From assembly GCA_025602915.1 (NCBI GenBank), contig JAHLJZ010000047.1, positions 1 through 64,000 of the forward strand: a stretch of 64,000 nucleotides of DNA. Reading direction: 5' to 3'. Both the position numbers and the translations under genes were made by a program. The notes under the pieces were generated by a model. It was not told where the DNA came from and made no database searches. It worked only from the letters and a program-made list of their open reading frames with translations. Numbering within the stretch: position 1 is the first letter of the stretch; every line of letters starts with the position of its first letter. Source of the DNA: Paraphysoderma sedebokerense (lineage: Eukaryota > Blastocladiomycota > Physodermatomycetes > Physodermatales > Physodermataceae). Shown piece by piece: positions 36,423-49,421 of this stretch.

Positions 36423-36743
36423 TGGCCCTTTTTGTCGACGACAGCGGGGCACACTAAGACGGATGACAGCAGCTACTATTACTACTTGTACTCTTACTAC
36501 TACAAGATATAAAAAAGATGGAATTTGAATTAAAGTACGAAAAGTACGAATTGGAAGGGAACAAGCCACGCGAGATGATTTGCGCATGACCGCCAATTAT
36601 TACAATACCGGAAATTATTATTATTATTACTGTTATTATTTGCATTTATTTTATTTATGTATCGACCGCTGTCTGAATGACCATGACAGAACGCTGGAGT
36701 GCGCTGTGAGTAGAACCGTGCGAATACAATTTCCGATATAAAA
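36423..36743. other. Intergenic spacer at the duplication junction
   Basis: Separates the TMEM144-like start from the end of the truncated RIB1 copy. It contains an ATT/ATTATT-rich microsatellite near 36615-36650. Confidence 0.5.
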
Positions 36744-38816
36744 TCAACTTGCTACCTCGTCTTGGTCTTCATCATCGTCATCCTCTGTTTCGCATTCATC
36801 ACGGTTAACCAAATCATCCTCAAGGTTCTTTGAATCACTTCGGTTACTCTTGACTTCAATGTGAGTGTCTTCGTCTTCCTCCTCGTCCGAATTAGCTAAT
36901 GATGAGGTCGGGCAGTCGTGGTGGCTAGATTGGGATCGGCGACGTTGACGATGTTGTGAGTTTTTGGATGTTGAAGTCGGACGAGAGGTGGAAGAGTGTG
37001 AATGTGTGGATGGCTTAGATAAATTAGAAGAACGAGTCGGTTTTTCAATCTTTTGGGTGCCGTCCTGTGGCAAGTCACTCCAATCATCTTCACAATCTTG
37101 TTCCTTTCTTGCGACATCATTTGCATCTGTAACGGTCCCGTTTTGCTCGTCTGCACTGCTTTTCGGTTTCGTGGGATCCGAACTTCTATGCTCTTTTGGA
37201 TGCTTCAAACCCATAGATGCGATATACAGCTCGTTTTGCGAATCGAACCCAGTACTTTGCATTCCTAACTCTGACCTTGACTGCTTCTTGTTCCTCAAGT
37301 CGCCCGCAGCGGGAAGAGATACAGAAGCAAGTGACGACGACGAAGCAAGCGGAGATGACGTAGAAGCGACAACGGGAGAGTAGGGCCGAGACAAAGAATT
37401 ATTATGGGGTAGGGTGGAAGATGATAACGTATTTTTTGTTGACGTGGACTCATTGAGATTGGATTTCGATCGATTGGAAGGTTGGCTTAGTTTTCGGGTT
37501 CTACTTCTCCCTGATTTAACTCGCGGGTTCTTGCCCATCATCATTTTTTTCCAACTTTTCGGCACCATACTGACTCGTTTTGTCACTTTGACACCTTCTC
37601 TCTCTAGTTGTTCAATTTTATCGGGATTGTTGGTTAATAGTCTAATATTCTCAATATTTAGATCCATGAGAATATTGGAAGCAATATCGTAACTTCGGAG
37701 ATCTGCTGGATGATGAAGAAGCAGGTTGGCAGTAACCGTATCGTGGCCGAGATCTTGTAGATTGTAGGCCCTATTTCGGAGTAATAGATTATTGATAAGA
37801 TTGTTAAATTTAGATTAGCAAAAGGTTCGAAACAACGATACCAACCTTAATTTATCTAATAAACCTATGCCTCTTCCTTCCTGTCTTAAATACACTATGA
37901 CGCCGGATCCTTCCTTCATGATACGTTTCATTGCTTGTTGAAGCTGTTCTCCGCAATCACATCGGATAGAGAATAACGTTTCGCCAGTGAAACATTCAGA
38001 ATGTATCCGAACAAGAGGAGGCTTAGACGGTTTTGATTCGTTCTCTGTATTGATTACTTGCGCGGACGAGGCAGAGAATTGCGATTGGATGGACGTTTCA
38101 TCCGACAACGGAGTTGACTTTGTCAGTTGTGAAGGAGGAGGTACAGATGAAGGCGGAGAGTTTAAAATTGATTGCTGCTGCGGGGGTATAGAGGCATGTC
38201 TAGGGTGAATTTTTCGAATTGGTTGTATAACAGTGTTGCCGTTTAAAAGAATGGTGGAAGGTGTGATAGTTGGAAAGTATGAATTCGATGAAGAACTGTG
38301 AGATGATGATTGCGGAGTCGCAGGAGACGATGGCAATGAATTATGTGTATGTCCGTTTTCGATTTGACTGTCATGGCATGCCGCACAAGTATGTTTAATC
38401 GAATCCAGCGAATTTAACGGTATAGCACCTCGCACAAATCGATCCAAGTCCGACTCGACATTTTCCGAAACCGACTCTGCTGTCCCATTCGCATTGCCGT
38501 TTTCACTTTGTGGTGTGGAATTCGCCAAATCCGATTTAACATTCGGAATTGACTTTAGCGTTGCCGGTTGAACAGTTTCCAGGGATTTACTTCGAATGTC
38601 TATACCAAAAACAATGGCGAGGTGTTGTTTATCATCCTGATTATTTTCGTATAAATGAACATAAATGTCGCCAAACTGTGAGGTCGGTATCCTAGTTCGC
38701 ACTTTACATTGAACTTGAATATTAGATTTTTGTGTAGAAGATGACGGCGCTGAGGAGGTGTGTGAAGGGGTGAATTCAAACGAAGTTGTCATTGCTTCCG
38801 CCAAATGAGTCAGCAT
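36744..38816 (-). CDS. RIB1: RIB1 right copy, C-terminally truncated by the duplication breakpoint
   Basis: Exons 38816-37846 and 37770-36744 give 665 residues. Identical to the left copy up to DEDQDE; the last 31 residues are then replaced by three new ones (VAS) and a stop from the sequence that normally lies upstream of the TMEM144-like gene. The GTP cyclohydrolase II domain, its zinc cysteines and the RQEGRGIGL motif are untouched, so the protein could still be active. The natural 3' UTR and poly(A) region are lost, and transcripts would have to end in the TMEM144-like promoter region. Whether this copy is expressed cannot be judged here. Confidence 0.88.
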
Positions 38817-39995
38817 GAAGTTTCGGTAGAATGAATAGAGAACTGTCGCTATAGGAAGGCCCGAAGGTGCAGAGACTATTAATATAGTTGTTGAATACGA
38901 GCTGTTCAGTTGATGTTCCTCGATGAGAAATCAGTATTGGCACCGTCCAAATTAACAAAAAAAAACCAAAAACCGGCCGGTGGGGTTTCTGCTTGTCGAG
39001 TTTTCTCGGGAAAAAAAAGACAACGTCACAGGAGAGAGTCTCCTAACAGATTGCGGAGGCCATTTGCGCAACAGATACCGATAGCAGACTGTGGGAGCGA
39101 GCAAAAACTGTCGATGATGGTTGATGAGGAGGGAAAAGACGGAGTCTGAATTTTCATTTTGTTGCGCCCCGCGCCATTTTTGTATTACTCATTCCCTGGG
39201 AAGAATTTGTCATCTTTTCAAGGCATCTTTATCAGCAAAATATATAAATTAGATTGAATTTCTATTTTCTATCCTGCATGGTGGTGAGTGTTCAATCTAT
39301 CATTGATATACTTGAATCGAGTTTTCTTTTAGCTTTTTTTGTGCGGGAAAATAAAGTATTCCCTCATGTAGATAACCAAAGAAGACCAACAATATAGAAC
39401 AAGTGGTGTCCGTAGTCTGATCTAAATGAAGATACTAGCAACTAATCATTGGGCATAGCTACAAAATGTTAGGATTGTAGATACGGGTAAATTGCAATCT
39501 AATTATCAAGCGGAATCATTCATGGCCGCATCACACTTTGGAACAATCGGCAATTGTGCTTGGCATCGGCGACTCATATTCAACCGATAAATTTTGATTG
39601 AAAATAGAGCGATAAAGGTTTTGTGACGGAGTACCCATTTGATTAATAATTCCTGATTTAATTGTATCTACTGTGCTACATCCATTCCACTATTGTGTTT
39701 TTTCACCAGCAATATATCAGGTGCATGTTTCGCAGACCAGGATGAAATGAGAATTGTCCAGTTGATGATGACGACAATAATCCATCCTTACAGGTAGCGT
39801 TGAGCTCTGATACTAGGTGATTTCTTTTATTCAAACATTGCGGATATTCAAAGGTGATAATTAATCCCGACAGAAGGAAAAGGCGAACGCGTCGCTTTTC
39901 AAATCACTAATATAATCTACAACATATAATTGCTAATCTTATCCTATATTAAAATTAAAATCGGAATTTACACCCACACTCTATTTTAATTCGTA
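38817..39995. other. Divergent intergenic region, right copy
   Basis: Identical copy of 26577-27755, the upstream region of RIB1 and the acidic protein gene. Confidence 0.5.
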
Positions 39996-42900
39996 ATGAC
40001 CATCGCAACAGATCCTCTTTCTTCCGTTACCACTACCATTCATATTGCACATCCTTACAAGTTCTCACTAGACTCTCATTCCCCAATCATTCATTGTATC
40101 TACTCTATCTCTCCCGAATCCACATCAATCAAGACTCAATCAACCACCAATGCATCCCTCAACATCACGAAATACAGATGTCGCTCAATCCCCGTCAGAG
40201 AGATCCCATACATGATTAAAAATTATCCCGACGTCTTGCAAGAGTCGATCGCGTCTATAAGAGAAGCAACTCCGAAATACAACGACAACAACTGGATTCT
40301 GAATAGTACACTGGAACAGGCAGTCGAACTAATTTCTGGAAATGTCGTAAAGAGACATCAAGACTTGTTACGTTGTGTCAAAATTGAAAAGGTTTGATTC
40401 ATCTCCGTCGCTATGTTTGGTTCTTAGTCGGAGTGTTATATGGATAGGCGTTTAATCCATGCATTCGTCGTTCATTTCTCCCAAATTAGATCAAAAAATT
40501 GATTAAAAAACTTCTCTACAATCAAATCTCGCTGCACCTTGGAACAAATCCAAAATTCGGCGATTCTTCGACAGCTTCCTCCGATCCCCCACAACAAAAG
40601 TATTCTCCTCGTGAGCATAGCATAACGAATCCAGTGCTCGTACAGACAACGTTGCAAGTCAAATCATCCTTTGGCGACACCAATAATGCTACGACAAAAC
40701 ATGAAACAGAACCAGCAAGATCTTCATTGATCACAAACAGCATAGCTTGGAATGTATCCAAAGTTACAAGTCACAATTATGGTAGGTTGATTTCGTCAAG
40801 AACATCGAAACTTTCACTCCATGATTACGACTGACGTCAATGAAACAGAAAATCAAACGAATCAAACATACCGCACCTTAAATAATGAGAATAACAATGC
40901 GGTCAAACTGTCACAGAAGACGGAAAAGATCTTGGTCAATGAGTTGAATGTGACGACTGATACCGATTTAAATCAACTGCCGTAAGCTGATCATTGCCTC
41001 TGACTACTAGTTCACTTTTTAGCTAAACTAACGCTATTTCAACTGGTTTGCCGCAACGTGCCAAAAAGTGACGACCAACTCGCTCTCGTGAAAAAATCAA
41101 TGGACTTGGAGTTTGAGAGGAATAGAAAGAAACCTGGAGAAAGTGGGTTCGAGTATGACGTAGTGGTGAGTTTCTCCTTTCTGCTTGTTTCTCAAATCAG
41201 TTACAATTTTATTAGCCATCTGCAATTCTCAGAAGTTGACCACAATTCCTGTAGCGCGACTTTGGAGATCCGGATGAATCAAACGACTGGGACGACGACG
41301 ACGACGATGAAAGTTCAGTCACTCAAGTTATCAAAACCGATATAGAACGGTCTACACCATCTGTTTTCGCCTCTTCCTGTCTTCCATCCGTTACTTCCGT
41401 CAGCATCCAACCTATACTGCAGAATCCAAATCATGGCGTCAATGAGACCAATCCTGAGTTAACTAAGAACGATTCAAAAACAGAGACGAGAAACGAAATA
41501 TCAGATGCGGAGATAGAGGAAGAAATCGAAGGATATGGATACTACGATGACGTCGACGACGAAGAAGACGCCTATGCAAGCGAGAAGGAGACGAGCAGTG
41601 AGGATGAGGAAGATAAGGTTACCAAGAATGTCATCGTTACCTCCGAAGACGACAAACAGAACGAAAAGCCCACGGTTACACTGATGTCTACGAATGATCA
41701 TAGCCTGCCGAATCCTGTTTTATCTAACCAGTCAAAGACAACGACAACTTCTTCTGCATATACCAATCATACTTCAGTGTCATTCCAAGAGATATCAAAT
41801 GAAATCACACCTGCTCCCCCGGTATCGTCACAATCGATCGATTCAAGTTCCACATCACACCTCAGTTCCTTAGCAAAGCCAAATATTCCGTCTAGGTTGC
41901 CTCCGTTGTCAAAGCTACCAGCTTCAACTGGCCCTGGTGCAAAGTCCTTTCTGGGCGGGAGTAACGGTACTAATTCAAGGATAGACGAAGAATTAAAGAT
42001 ATCAGAAGATGACAAGAACCAATTTCAAGTCGCGGTTAAAGATAATATGTATGCCAAGACACAGGAGGATAAAACCTTGACTGATTCAAGTCCAGTAGGA
42101 AATTCAGCGTCTAAGGACTCATTTTTCCCCTTGAAGAAAACGGAAATCGTTGATATAACAGCCTCCCCACCTTCTTCGTCGCCCGTAACAATTATATCCC
42201 CTCAATCTCAAACCACCCTCATCGAATCTGAGCAAGTTCAACATTCATCATCAATTATTACATCGCCTCAGCCATCATTAACTATTCTCACGGCAAACAC
42301 CCAAGAGGTGAAGCCGACAATGAATCCTGTAGAGTTAGTATATGACGATGATGACGCCCCTTTTGTAGAAGAGGATATCGAAGATTTGGATGATCTTGAG
42401 GAAATTGTGGAAATCCAGTTACCTGGTGCTCTGGAAAAAAATCGGATCGCCGATCAACGTAGGTTTGACGGAAATACTGCTACAATTTTGCAAGATGTCC
42501 GCGAAACGATATCCAAAGAAGAGCTAGAGAATGCGAATACTGGAACTTTGGATAAATCAGATCTCAAAATAAGTCGTACCAATTCAGACAGCAACGATGG
42601 GATAATCCAAGATGACCATGAAATTCAATCGACAACATTGAATTCGTCCATGTTGAATAATATTTTGACAATCATGAAACCAGAACGAGATCATTCAAAT
42701 TCCAACTCTAATTTTTACTCTAGCGGCGCCAATAGTAATAACCATTCTGGATCGACTTCAAAGTCGAATACAACTGCGTCGTCAAGGAATTTGTCGCGAT
42801 GTAATTCTGAGTCAAAACAAACGGAAGACGAAATTGGATTTCGCGGTAGCTACAAATCCAACGATAATGGTACAGTGAAAGCAGAAGTAGAGAAAACTGG

Positions 42901-43117
42901 TGGTGAGAATTTTGTTAAACATGAAAAAATTGGAAAAGATGGTAATAAAGAGGAAGTCGGTGAAACGAATGCGAAAATTTTGAAAATAGAAGAGTTAGAT
43001 TTAGAAGGTTTAGAAGAAGAAATAGTATTCAGCGATGATGGGTTATCTGATATCGAAGGTGACCGTGGAATTGGCAGAGGTGCAAGTACCATGTATGAGG
43101 GGAATGATGAATGGTGA
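39996..43117 (+). CDS. Large acidic low-complexity protein, right copy
   Basis: Identical copy of the gene at 27756-30877 (926 residues, five exons at the same offsets: 39996-40391, 40490-40781, 40849-40981, 41069-41165 and 41255-43117). Complete, with its own upstream region inside the repeat. Confidence 0.7.
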
Positions 43118-43868
43118 TATTTATCATTTAGTTTATCTGAATAGCAGTCAGTCAGAATCTCAGATTACGACTTGTGAGATTGTAATTTGTATATGTAGAT
43201 TATATTTATGATATTATCCGGTAATGTACATACACTAGAATATTATTTGTCTGTTCTATGATATTCCCGTATTCAAAATGCATGCCGAACATGAGTACAG
43301 TATCTAAATTCCGATACAAGCAGGAAAGCGCAAGAAGAAAAGTCTCCCTATATCCCATGCTCATTCAGGACTGCACAATAGTAGTATAATCATAGGATTT
43401 GCCATTGTCTCCGTTGTCTCTCCCTCTCCCAGCTCTTCGTCTCCTCATATTTGCCTTCCTCAAGTCACGACACGGCCAGCCGAACTAATGCGGGTCCGTT
43501 CAGAGTTCTGACCATCTCCCAATCTCTTTCTCTCCTTCACCGCTATAATTTGAATCGTTTCTTTTCATTCTTGGATTTTTGTCGGAGATTGATATATTTT
43601 ACTATCGAAATTATCTACAGTTGTGCGCATTCCAAATCGAAATTGAAACGGCGTACCAGTCCTCGACTTATCCAGATCTCCCTTAACCGAGATAGAATTC
43701 TATCCTTCCGCGGACCTTGTACTAGAATAACTTTTTATTCTTTATAATCGACACTTTTGTGGATTATTTATTCGATCTGATATTTTATTTCGCTTTTTAT
43801 AATTGCAAAATATCTTTGATCGATTTCGGATATACTTGCGCGATACAAAAGATACATTAAAGTAGTTA
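43118..43868. other. Intergenic, right copy
   Basis: Identical copy of 30878-31628. Confidence 0.5.
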
Positions 43869-46031
43869 ATGGAGCCGTCATCGTCGTCTTCTAATGCGAT
43901 AGTTTTGCGAATTCGGATTCCAAAGAAAAATCAGCAACAACAACAACAACAAAAAGTACAAGATACTAATCTAGGCAAGACTACTTATTCAGCGACACAG
44001 CAATCGTTGATGCATGATTGTAACACCCGCATCGAACCGAAACAGTATCAATATCACCAAGGACAATTACCTCAACGAAATGACTCTAACCCAGTATCGC
44101 CAACTCATGCCTCTACCCAGTTTTTATCTATCCCGACGCCTAAACGCCAACAAAATCCAAATACATGGAGTTACCCAGACTCTCTGAGAAATAAGGGTAC
44201 CCCGTCTCCAACTTCAGACTCATGCTTCATGGTCAACGAAAAAATGTTGTTCACCGGTGTGAATTCTACAACCCCATCTGTTCCGCTATCGAGAGTTACT
44301 TCACAGTTGGATATAAAAATCCCCGGTCCAGATCATTTGGATGAAAATGGTAGCAGTGGCGGGAGTCAATCTCAATCTCAATACAAACAGTCGGCTCACG
44401 CTTGGCATATAGTGAATGTATTGGGTAATGATTTGAATGAAGATTTGGAAAATGGTGGTAGATATAAAATGGAGATTGTGAGTGAGGAAGTAAATGTGGA
44501 GGAGAATGGTCAAGTAAGGGTGGGGTTTTCAAGGCAGACAAAAATGTCGGGGTTGGCGGAGACGATGTTAAGGAATGATTCTAAAATGGATGTCGACGAG
44601 GTTTGATTACTTTTGTTTGGGTTAAGTTTGTTGGTTTATTTGAGGACTGACGATAGTATTCATTTCAGATATGGCCGACTGATCTCGCCAATTGCGACAC
44701 GTTTGAGGATGTACTAATGGACGCTGATATCGGTATGTTACCTTTTCTATTGTCATAGTATTGTAAAAATGCTAGAATTTGTAATTAACGATTATTTGAA
44801 TTTACCAGAACGACCAAACATAATGCGATCCAATTCGTTTGATTCAACTTTCTCCGACAATTCACCCTCACCGCGGTTCATGGTTTCCCACTCAATCGAC
44901 AATATATCGAGACAGGACCCGGATCATGAAAAATATCCAAATGTGTCGATCAAATATTTGGAATTTTATTTCGACAGAAATTCGTCGTTGTCCCGTCGTT
45001 TTGCGAAAGAATCTGACACTGATGGAGCGATGTCTCTTGACTCTCAAATATCCGTTGACAAACATTTAGAACAGTTTTTGCATTCGGACTCTATGCCGCG
45101 CAGGAAACGACCCTTGGTAAGTGATATAATTTAAAGTCGGAGTGTCCCGTTTTGGGGAATAGTTCGATTAACTTTTCTTTTTGTGTTTGAAATAACTAGA
45201 ATTCGTATGGCGATAAGTTTACATTGGCGTCAGCTTCTTCAAAGTGTTTGTTACAACCACCGATGGTGTCGCTGCTGTCCTTACCGACCGAGAGATTTCC
45301 TTGCCTTGAAAATCATCTCCGCCGTTGTTCCGAGACAACGCCGATATGGCATGTCAAGGTACATTACTCCATTCTACAATCAATTCACCCAATTCAAACT
45401 TATCATTCTATTTGTTTTAAACTCTTATGCCCCGTCATAGGTCAACTTAACTCGCGAATCGTTAGAATCTGTTACCCCCTTTCACTCAAATTTCCGATCT
45501 TTAATGATTTTCGAATCGCCTTCTCCGCGTACATTACAATCCACAACGACAGTTTACTCTTATTCTCGTAAAATACTAGAAACAAAACAATTAGTATCTA
45601 GTCTCTCCATCGGATTATCTTCTCCTTCTTCTCCTTCCAACCGACAACGACATTTCTACCCATTCACACCTGTTTCTACATTCCTAGAAACATTTTTGAA
45701 AGGATTATCAGAAACAGTGTCTACTTCTCAATCCCCTTCTCCATCATCATCATTATCGTCCTCCTCTTCGTCATCATCTTCTCTACCCTCTCTTTCGTCG
45801 CCTTCACGATCGATTCACCCCAACACAACGAGAACGGTAACAGAGTCTAACGAATTAGTAAAGGAGTTATTAAATAGTATAACAATTGTACAAGTGTTGG
45901 AAGATATTGATCCTATTTGGGATAACTGGAACGTCAGTGTAACTTGTTTTGAGTTTACACTTGCCGAAACGAACAAGATAAATGGGGTGAATGAATCCAA
46001 AGGTGAAATTGAAATAAGTAGAGTCGTGTAG
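43869..46031 (+). CDS. TEAD-like YAP-binding-domain protein lacking a visible TEA domain, right copy
   Basis: Identical copy of the gene at 31629-33791 (617 residues; exons 43869-44600, 44669-44732, 44809-45116, 45200-45358, 45441-46031). Complete and carried with its own upstream sequence. Confidence 0.55.
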
Positions 46032-46979
46032 ATTTGTGACATGACCGGTCATACTTTATGGGGCGGATGAAACTATCGCGGTCCGGCGTTTAAGTTTGAA
46101 TTCTGAAATTTGAATATCTACTTTTTTAGAATTCTTATAACTACTGTTTTTCCTCTGTATGTTGTTATTCAAGTATTAGTATGTATGTAGATATAGTAGA
46201 ACGGATGCACCCTTTCTTTACAACTTTTTCCCTATCTTCCTGGTGTTACCATTCTTTAACGTTTACGTTGATAACTTAATTGTCCCTTAAGTACCCTGAA
46301 TCCGAAAAAAGATTGAAATGGGTATAACTGAATAATGTAGATACTGGTTTCGTATTTAATATGTTGATTGATAATTAATATTTTCTATTTATTTATATAC
46401 TTTATTTATTTTATTTGGTTAATGTTTTCGATTCTCTACGTAATATTAACTTTGAATTTAATCTAATTTTTAATCTTGAAATGAATACAAATATTTTGGA
46501 TCTCTTGAAATATAATTGTTCTCCAGATCAAGAAAATATTGTTGAAATGCTACGATTATTCCCTTTCTTTTCTTGGAGTGTGTTATGTCTATTCATTCAA
46601 ATGACTGATGATGGAATTATTGGAGGCAAGAGTTTATTTTCAAAAGGTATATTACATGAAAATTTGCACAGGTAATAACAGAGAAAGGGAAAAAGATGTT
46701 GGAATTAAAAGAAAATTAAGGAGAGAAAGAAAAAGACAGAGAATTTTTGGTACATGAATTATTATGATACACAACGACGCAAAGAAAAAGAAGAAGAAAA
46801 TTGTATCAATGTAACTAGGACATTTTTGACCCGAAACTTTTATATTCTTTTTATATACTCTTCCATCTCGGATGTTAACTTTGTCGTATTAACTAGAAAT
46901 TTTACAACGCAGCGCAGAAAAAAGAAAGATGTACATCCAGGATTACCCAAGGAAAACGGTAACGCCGCTACTTTTGCTA
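46032..46979. other. Intergenic, very AT-rich, right copy
   Basis: Identical copy of 33792-34739. Confidence 0.5.
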
Positions 46980-48662
46980 CTACATCCCCATAAAGTCAGT
47001 CAATATCGTACCACCCCCGACCATAATGCATACTAAACTGGTGATGTAGACTGTCCATTTACATTTCGTGTCTAAACAGTCATACTCTTTCCCATAGATT
47101 TTACCCCAAATAGCCGAAACTGTTAAAGTTGTAACAAAGTTCATGATGGCGGATGTAGCGTTCGAATTTGTTGCTTTTGAGGCAATGTTGAAGTTTATAT
47201 TTGCAAGGGTGGTCACAACTGGGGACGGAGAAGGAATATGAGGAGGAGGGTGCGGGTGGGAGTAGGATAAAAGGGGGTACAGAATGATAAAAATGATGGA
47301 AATGTATCCTAGCGTCCACAATAAGCCTGTGATGAGAGCTGGAATTGCGATTGGTGACGTCGAAGGTTGAGTTGAATAGGTAAGATACGGTGATGCGCTT
47401 CGTTGAGATGAAGGAAAGGGAGAATCGGAACGAGCCGGTGTAGATGAGAGGGGACAAACGTAGCGAGTGGCAAGATAGGTGACAAGGTAAAGGACAAATG
47501 AGATAGCGAGTATACCAATTGAAAAGGAATAGAAATAGAGGGACAAAATTGTTGGTAGCGTAGCCGGAGCAGTAATGAAGTGAGCGGAGTCTGGAGAGGA
47601 AGCTACCGTAATGGGTGCGATGAGGGGAGGTATGGAATTCGGGTTCGGCAAGTAGCGATTGCTAAAATCGTACAAATGAATGTACAAGACTGCAAACGAC
47701 ATACCGGAAATGATGGCGGTCAATAGTCCGGCGATTGTTTTTGGATAGGAGAACTGTGTGAGGGAGGAATTAGCATTCGGGGTGGGGAAAGAAGAGTATG
47801 ACGATAGCAAAGGAGTTTGTAAAGTTGGAGCACTGTTTACGGAAATTGCAGGTATATTTGTGTAAGTAGTAGTTTGATTCTGGGTAGAAAATGTGTTGTA
47901 AGATTGGCGGTGAGGGTGCGTCGGTGATTTCGAGAAAGGGGACGATTTGCGGCTAGGTATTTCTGCTATAGTTGAAAAGTCGTCTTCCTGAGAATCATAC
48001 CCACTTGGTATTTCTCTTTCTAGAATATCCACCGTGGTTGAGCCGTCGCTATCACTGACTCTTTCATATTCTTCGTTCGAGGGTCTCCTCCTCCAATTTG
48101 GGGGGATTCTACAATTTCCCCAGCAATGTTCCAATTCGTCGTATAGGGAATATACTATCAGCCCGACCATCCCAGCCACACAGAGTCCGATACCAACGGC
48201 TAAATTTGAGCTAACCATGCTCTCATCTAACCACAGCGACTTTGCCGCAACACCAGTCAGAACTCCGACAACACTCACCAGCGGCAGGGTCATTGAGTAA
48301 CCCAACAAGGACACAGCAACGAAGGAGGATAGATGAGCTATGGTGAAGGCTGTTGCGGAAATCAAGGCGGTCGAGAGATGCAGAGACAGCTGCAGTTCCT
48401 GGCCGAGAGAAGTATTTGGCAGGGTGAAAGTCAGAAGGGAAACGAGGGCAGTTGAGAGGGAGAGGTAGAGATGAAAAGTGATGGGGAGATAGGAGGACTG
48501 CACCGGCGGAGAGTTGATCTAATGGTAGATTTGTATTAGTGCTGTATCGAAACTCTTTTCTAACTAACATGATATATCTTTACATACAAGGAAGCCATAC
48601 GAGCCAGCGCAGAGACCGCCGAGGAGGGAAGCGGAGAGAGTAAAGTAGTCTGCGGACGACAT
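46980..48662 (-). CDS. TMEM144/GRP-like multi-pass membrane protein, right copy
   Basis: Identical copy of the gene at 34740-36422 (537 residues; exons 48662-48588 and 48518-46980). This copy has the original far-upstream region, because the unit ends about 330 bp above its start and the unique right flank follows. The left copy faces the truncated RIB1 instead. Confidence 0.6.
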
Positions 48663-49421
48663 TGGCCCTTTTTGTCGACGACAGCGGGGCACACTAAGAC
48701 GGATGACAGCAGCTACTATTACTACTTGTACTCTTACTACTACAAGATATAAAAAAGATGGAATTTGAATTAAAGTACGAAAAGTACGAATTGGAAGGGA
48801 ACAAGCCACGCGAGATGATTTGCGCATGACCGCCAATTATTACAATACCGGAAATTATTATTATTATTACTGTTATTATTTGCATTTATTTTATTTATGT
48901 ATCGACCGCTGTCTGAATGACCATGACAGAACGCTGGAGTGCGCTGTGAGTAGAACCGTGCGAATACAATTTCCGATATAAAATCAACTTGCTACTTCGT
49001 AGAGTCGAACAACCACGGGTCAGAATCAGGAATAACGGGGAAAACAGGCCTTTCTCTGATTTTAATAGAGAATCTGTCAGGAGGGAATTATTCCACCCAT
49101 TGCAAAAGTCTTCAGAAGAAGAGAAAGAAATTGCAAGAAATGCAACGCAACAGAGGCGGTGGACAGAGTGTGCTGCATAAAATTTCAATTTGAATGAATT
49201 GTCAATCAATAAATTTAGGATATATATATTCTGTTTATGCAGCTGCGACTCAAAAATTAAATATAAAAACACAGAATCGACGCTTCTCCTAAAATTCGCT
49301 CGAGTCTAAATTTAACAAATTTCGTCGAGTTCAAAATTCCCTCGTTATCCAACATTGGGAAAAACATTGCTTTCGTATATCGCATCACTACAATTCCAAT
49401 AACATATACAGATACAGCACC
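48663..49421. other. Divergent intergenic region across the right duplication edge
   Basis: Upstream region of the TMEM144-like gene (minus) and RMD1 (plus). The repeat ends at 48994; unique DNA follows. An ATT-rich microsatellite lies at about 48855-48890. Confidence 0.5.

Larger units (their letters stand above)
24515..36754. repeat. 12,240-bp direct tandem duplication, left unit
   Basis: The sequence from 24515 recurs at a constant offset of 12,240 bp beginning at 36755, and I found no difference between the units. The unit starts inside the RIB1 coding region, 32 codons upstream of its stop, and ends about 330 bp upstream of the TMEM144-like gene start. It contains most of RIB1, the acidic protein gene, the TEAD-YBD-like gene and the TMEM144-like gene. 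Confidence 0.97.
36755..48994. repeat. 12,240-bp direct tandem duplication, right unit
   Basis: Abuts the left unit with no spacer. At the outer right edge the sequence diverges after GCTAC (48991-48995). The left and right outer breakpoints share a short CYTCGT context (CCTCGT at 24515, CTTCGT at 48995), consistent with microhomology-mediated joining or an assembly join. Every gene reading is identical to that of the left unit except for the truncated RIB1 end at 36744. Confidence 0.97.
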
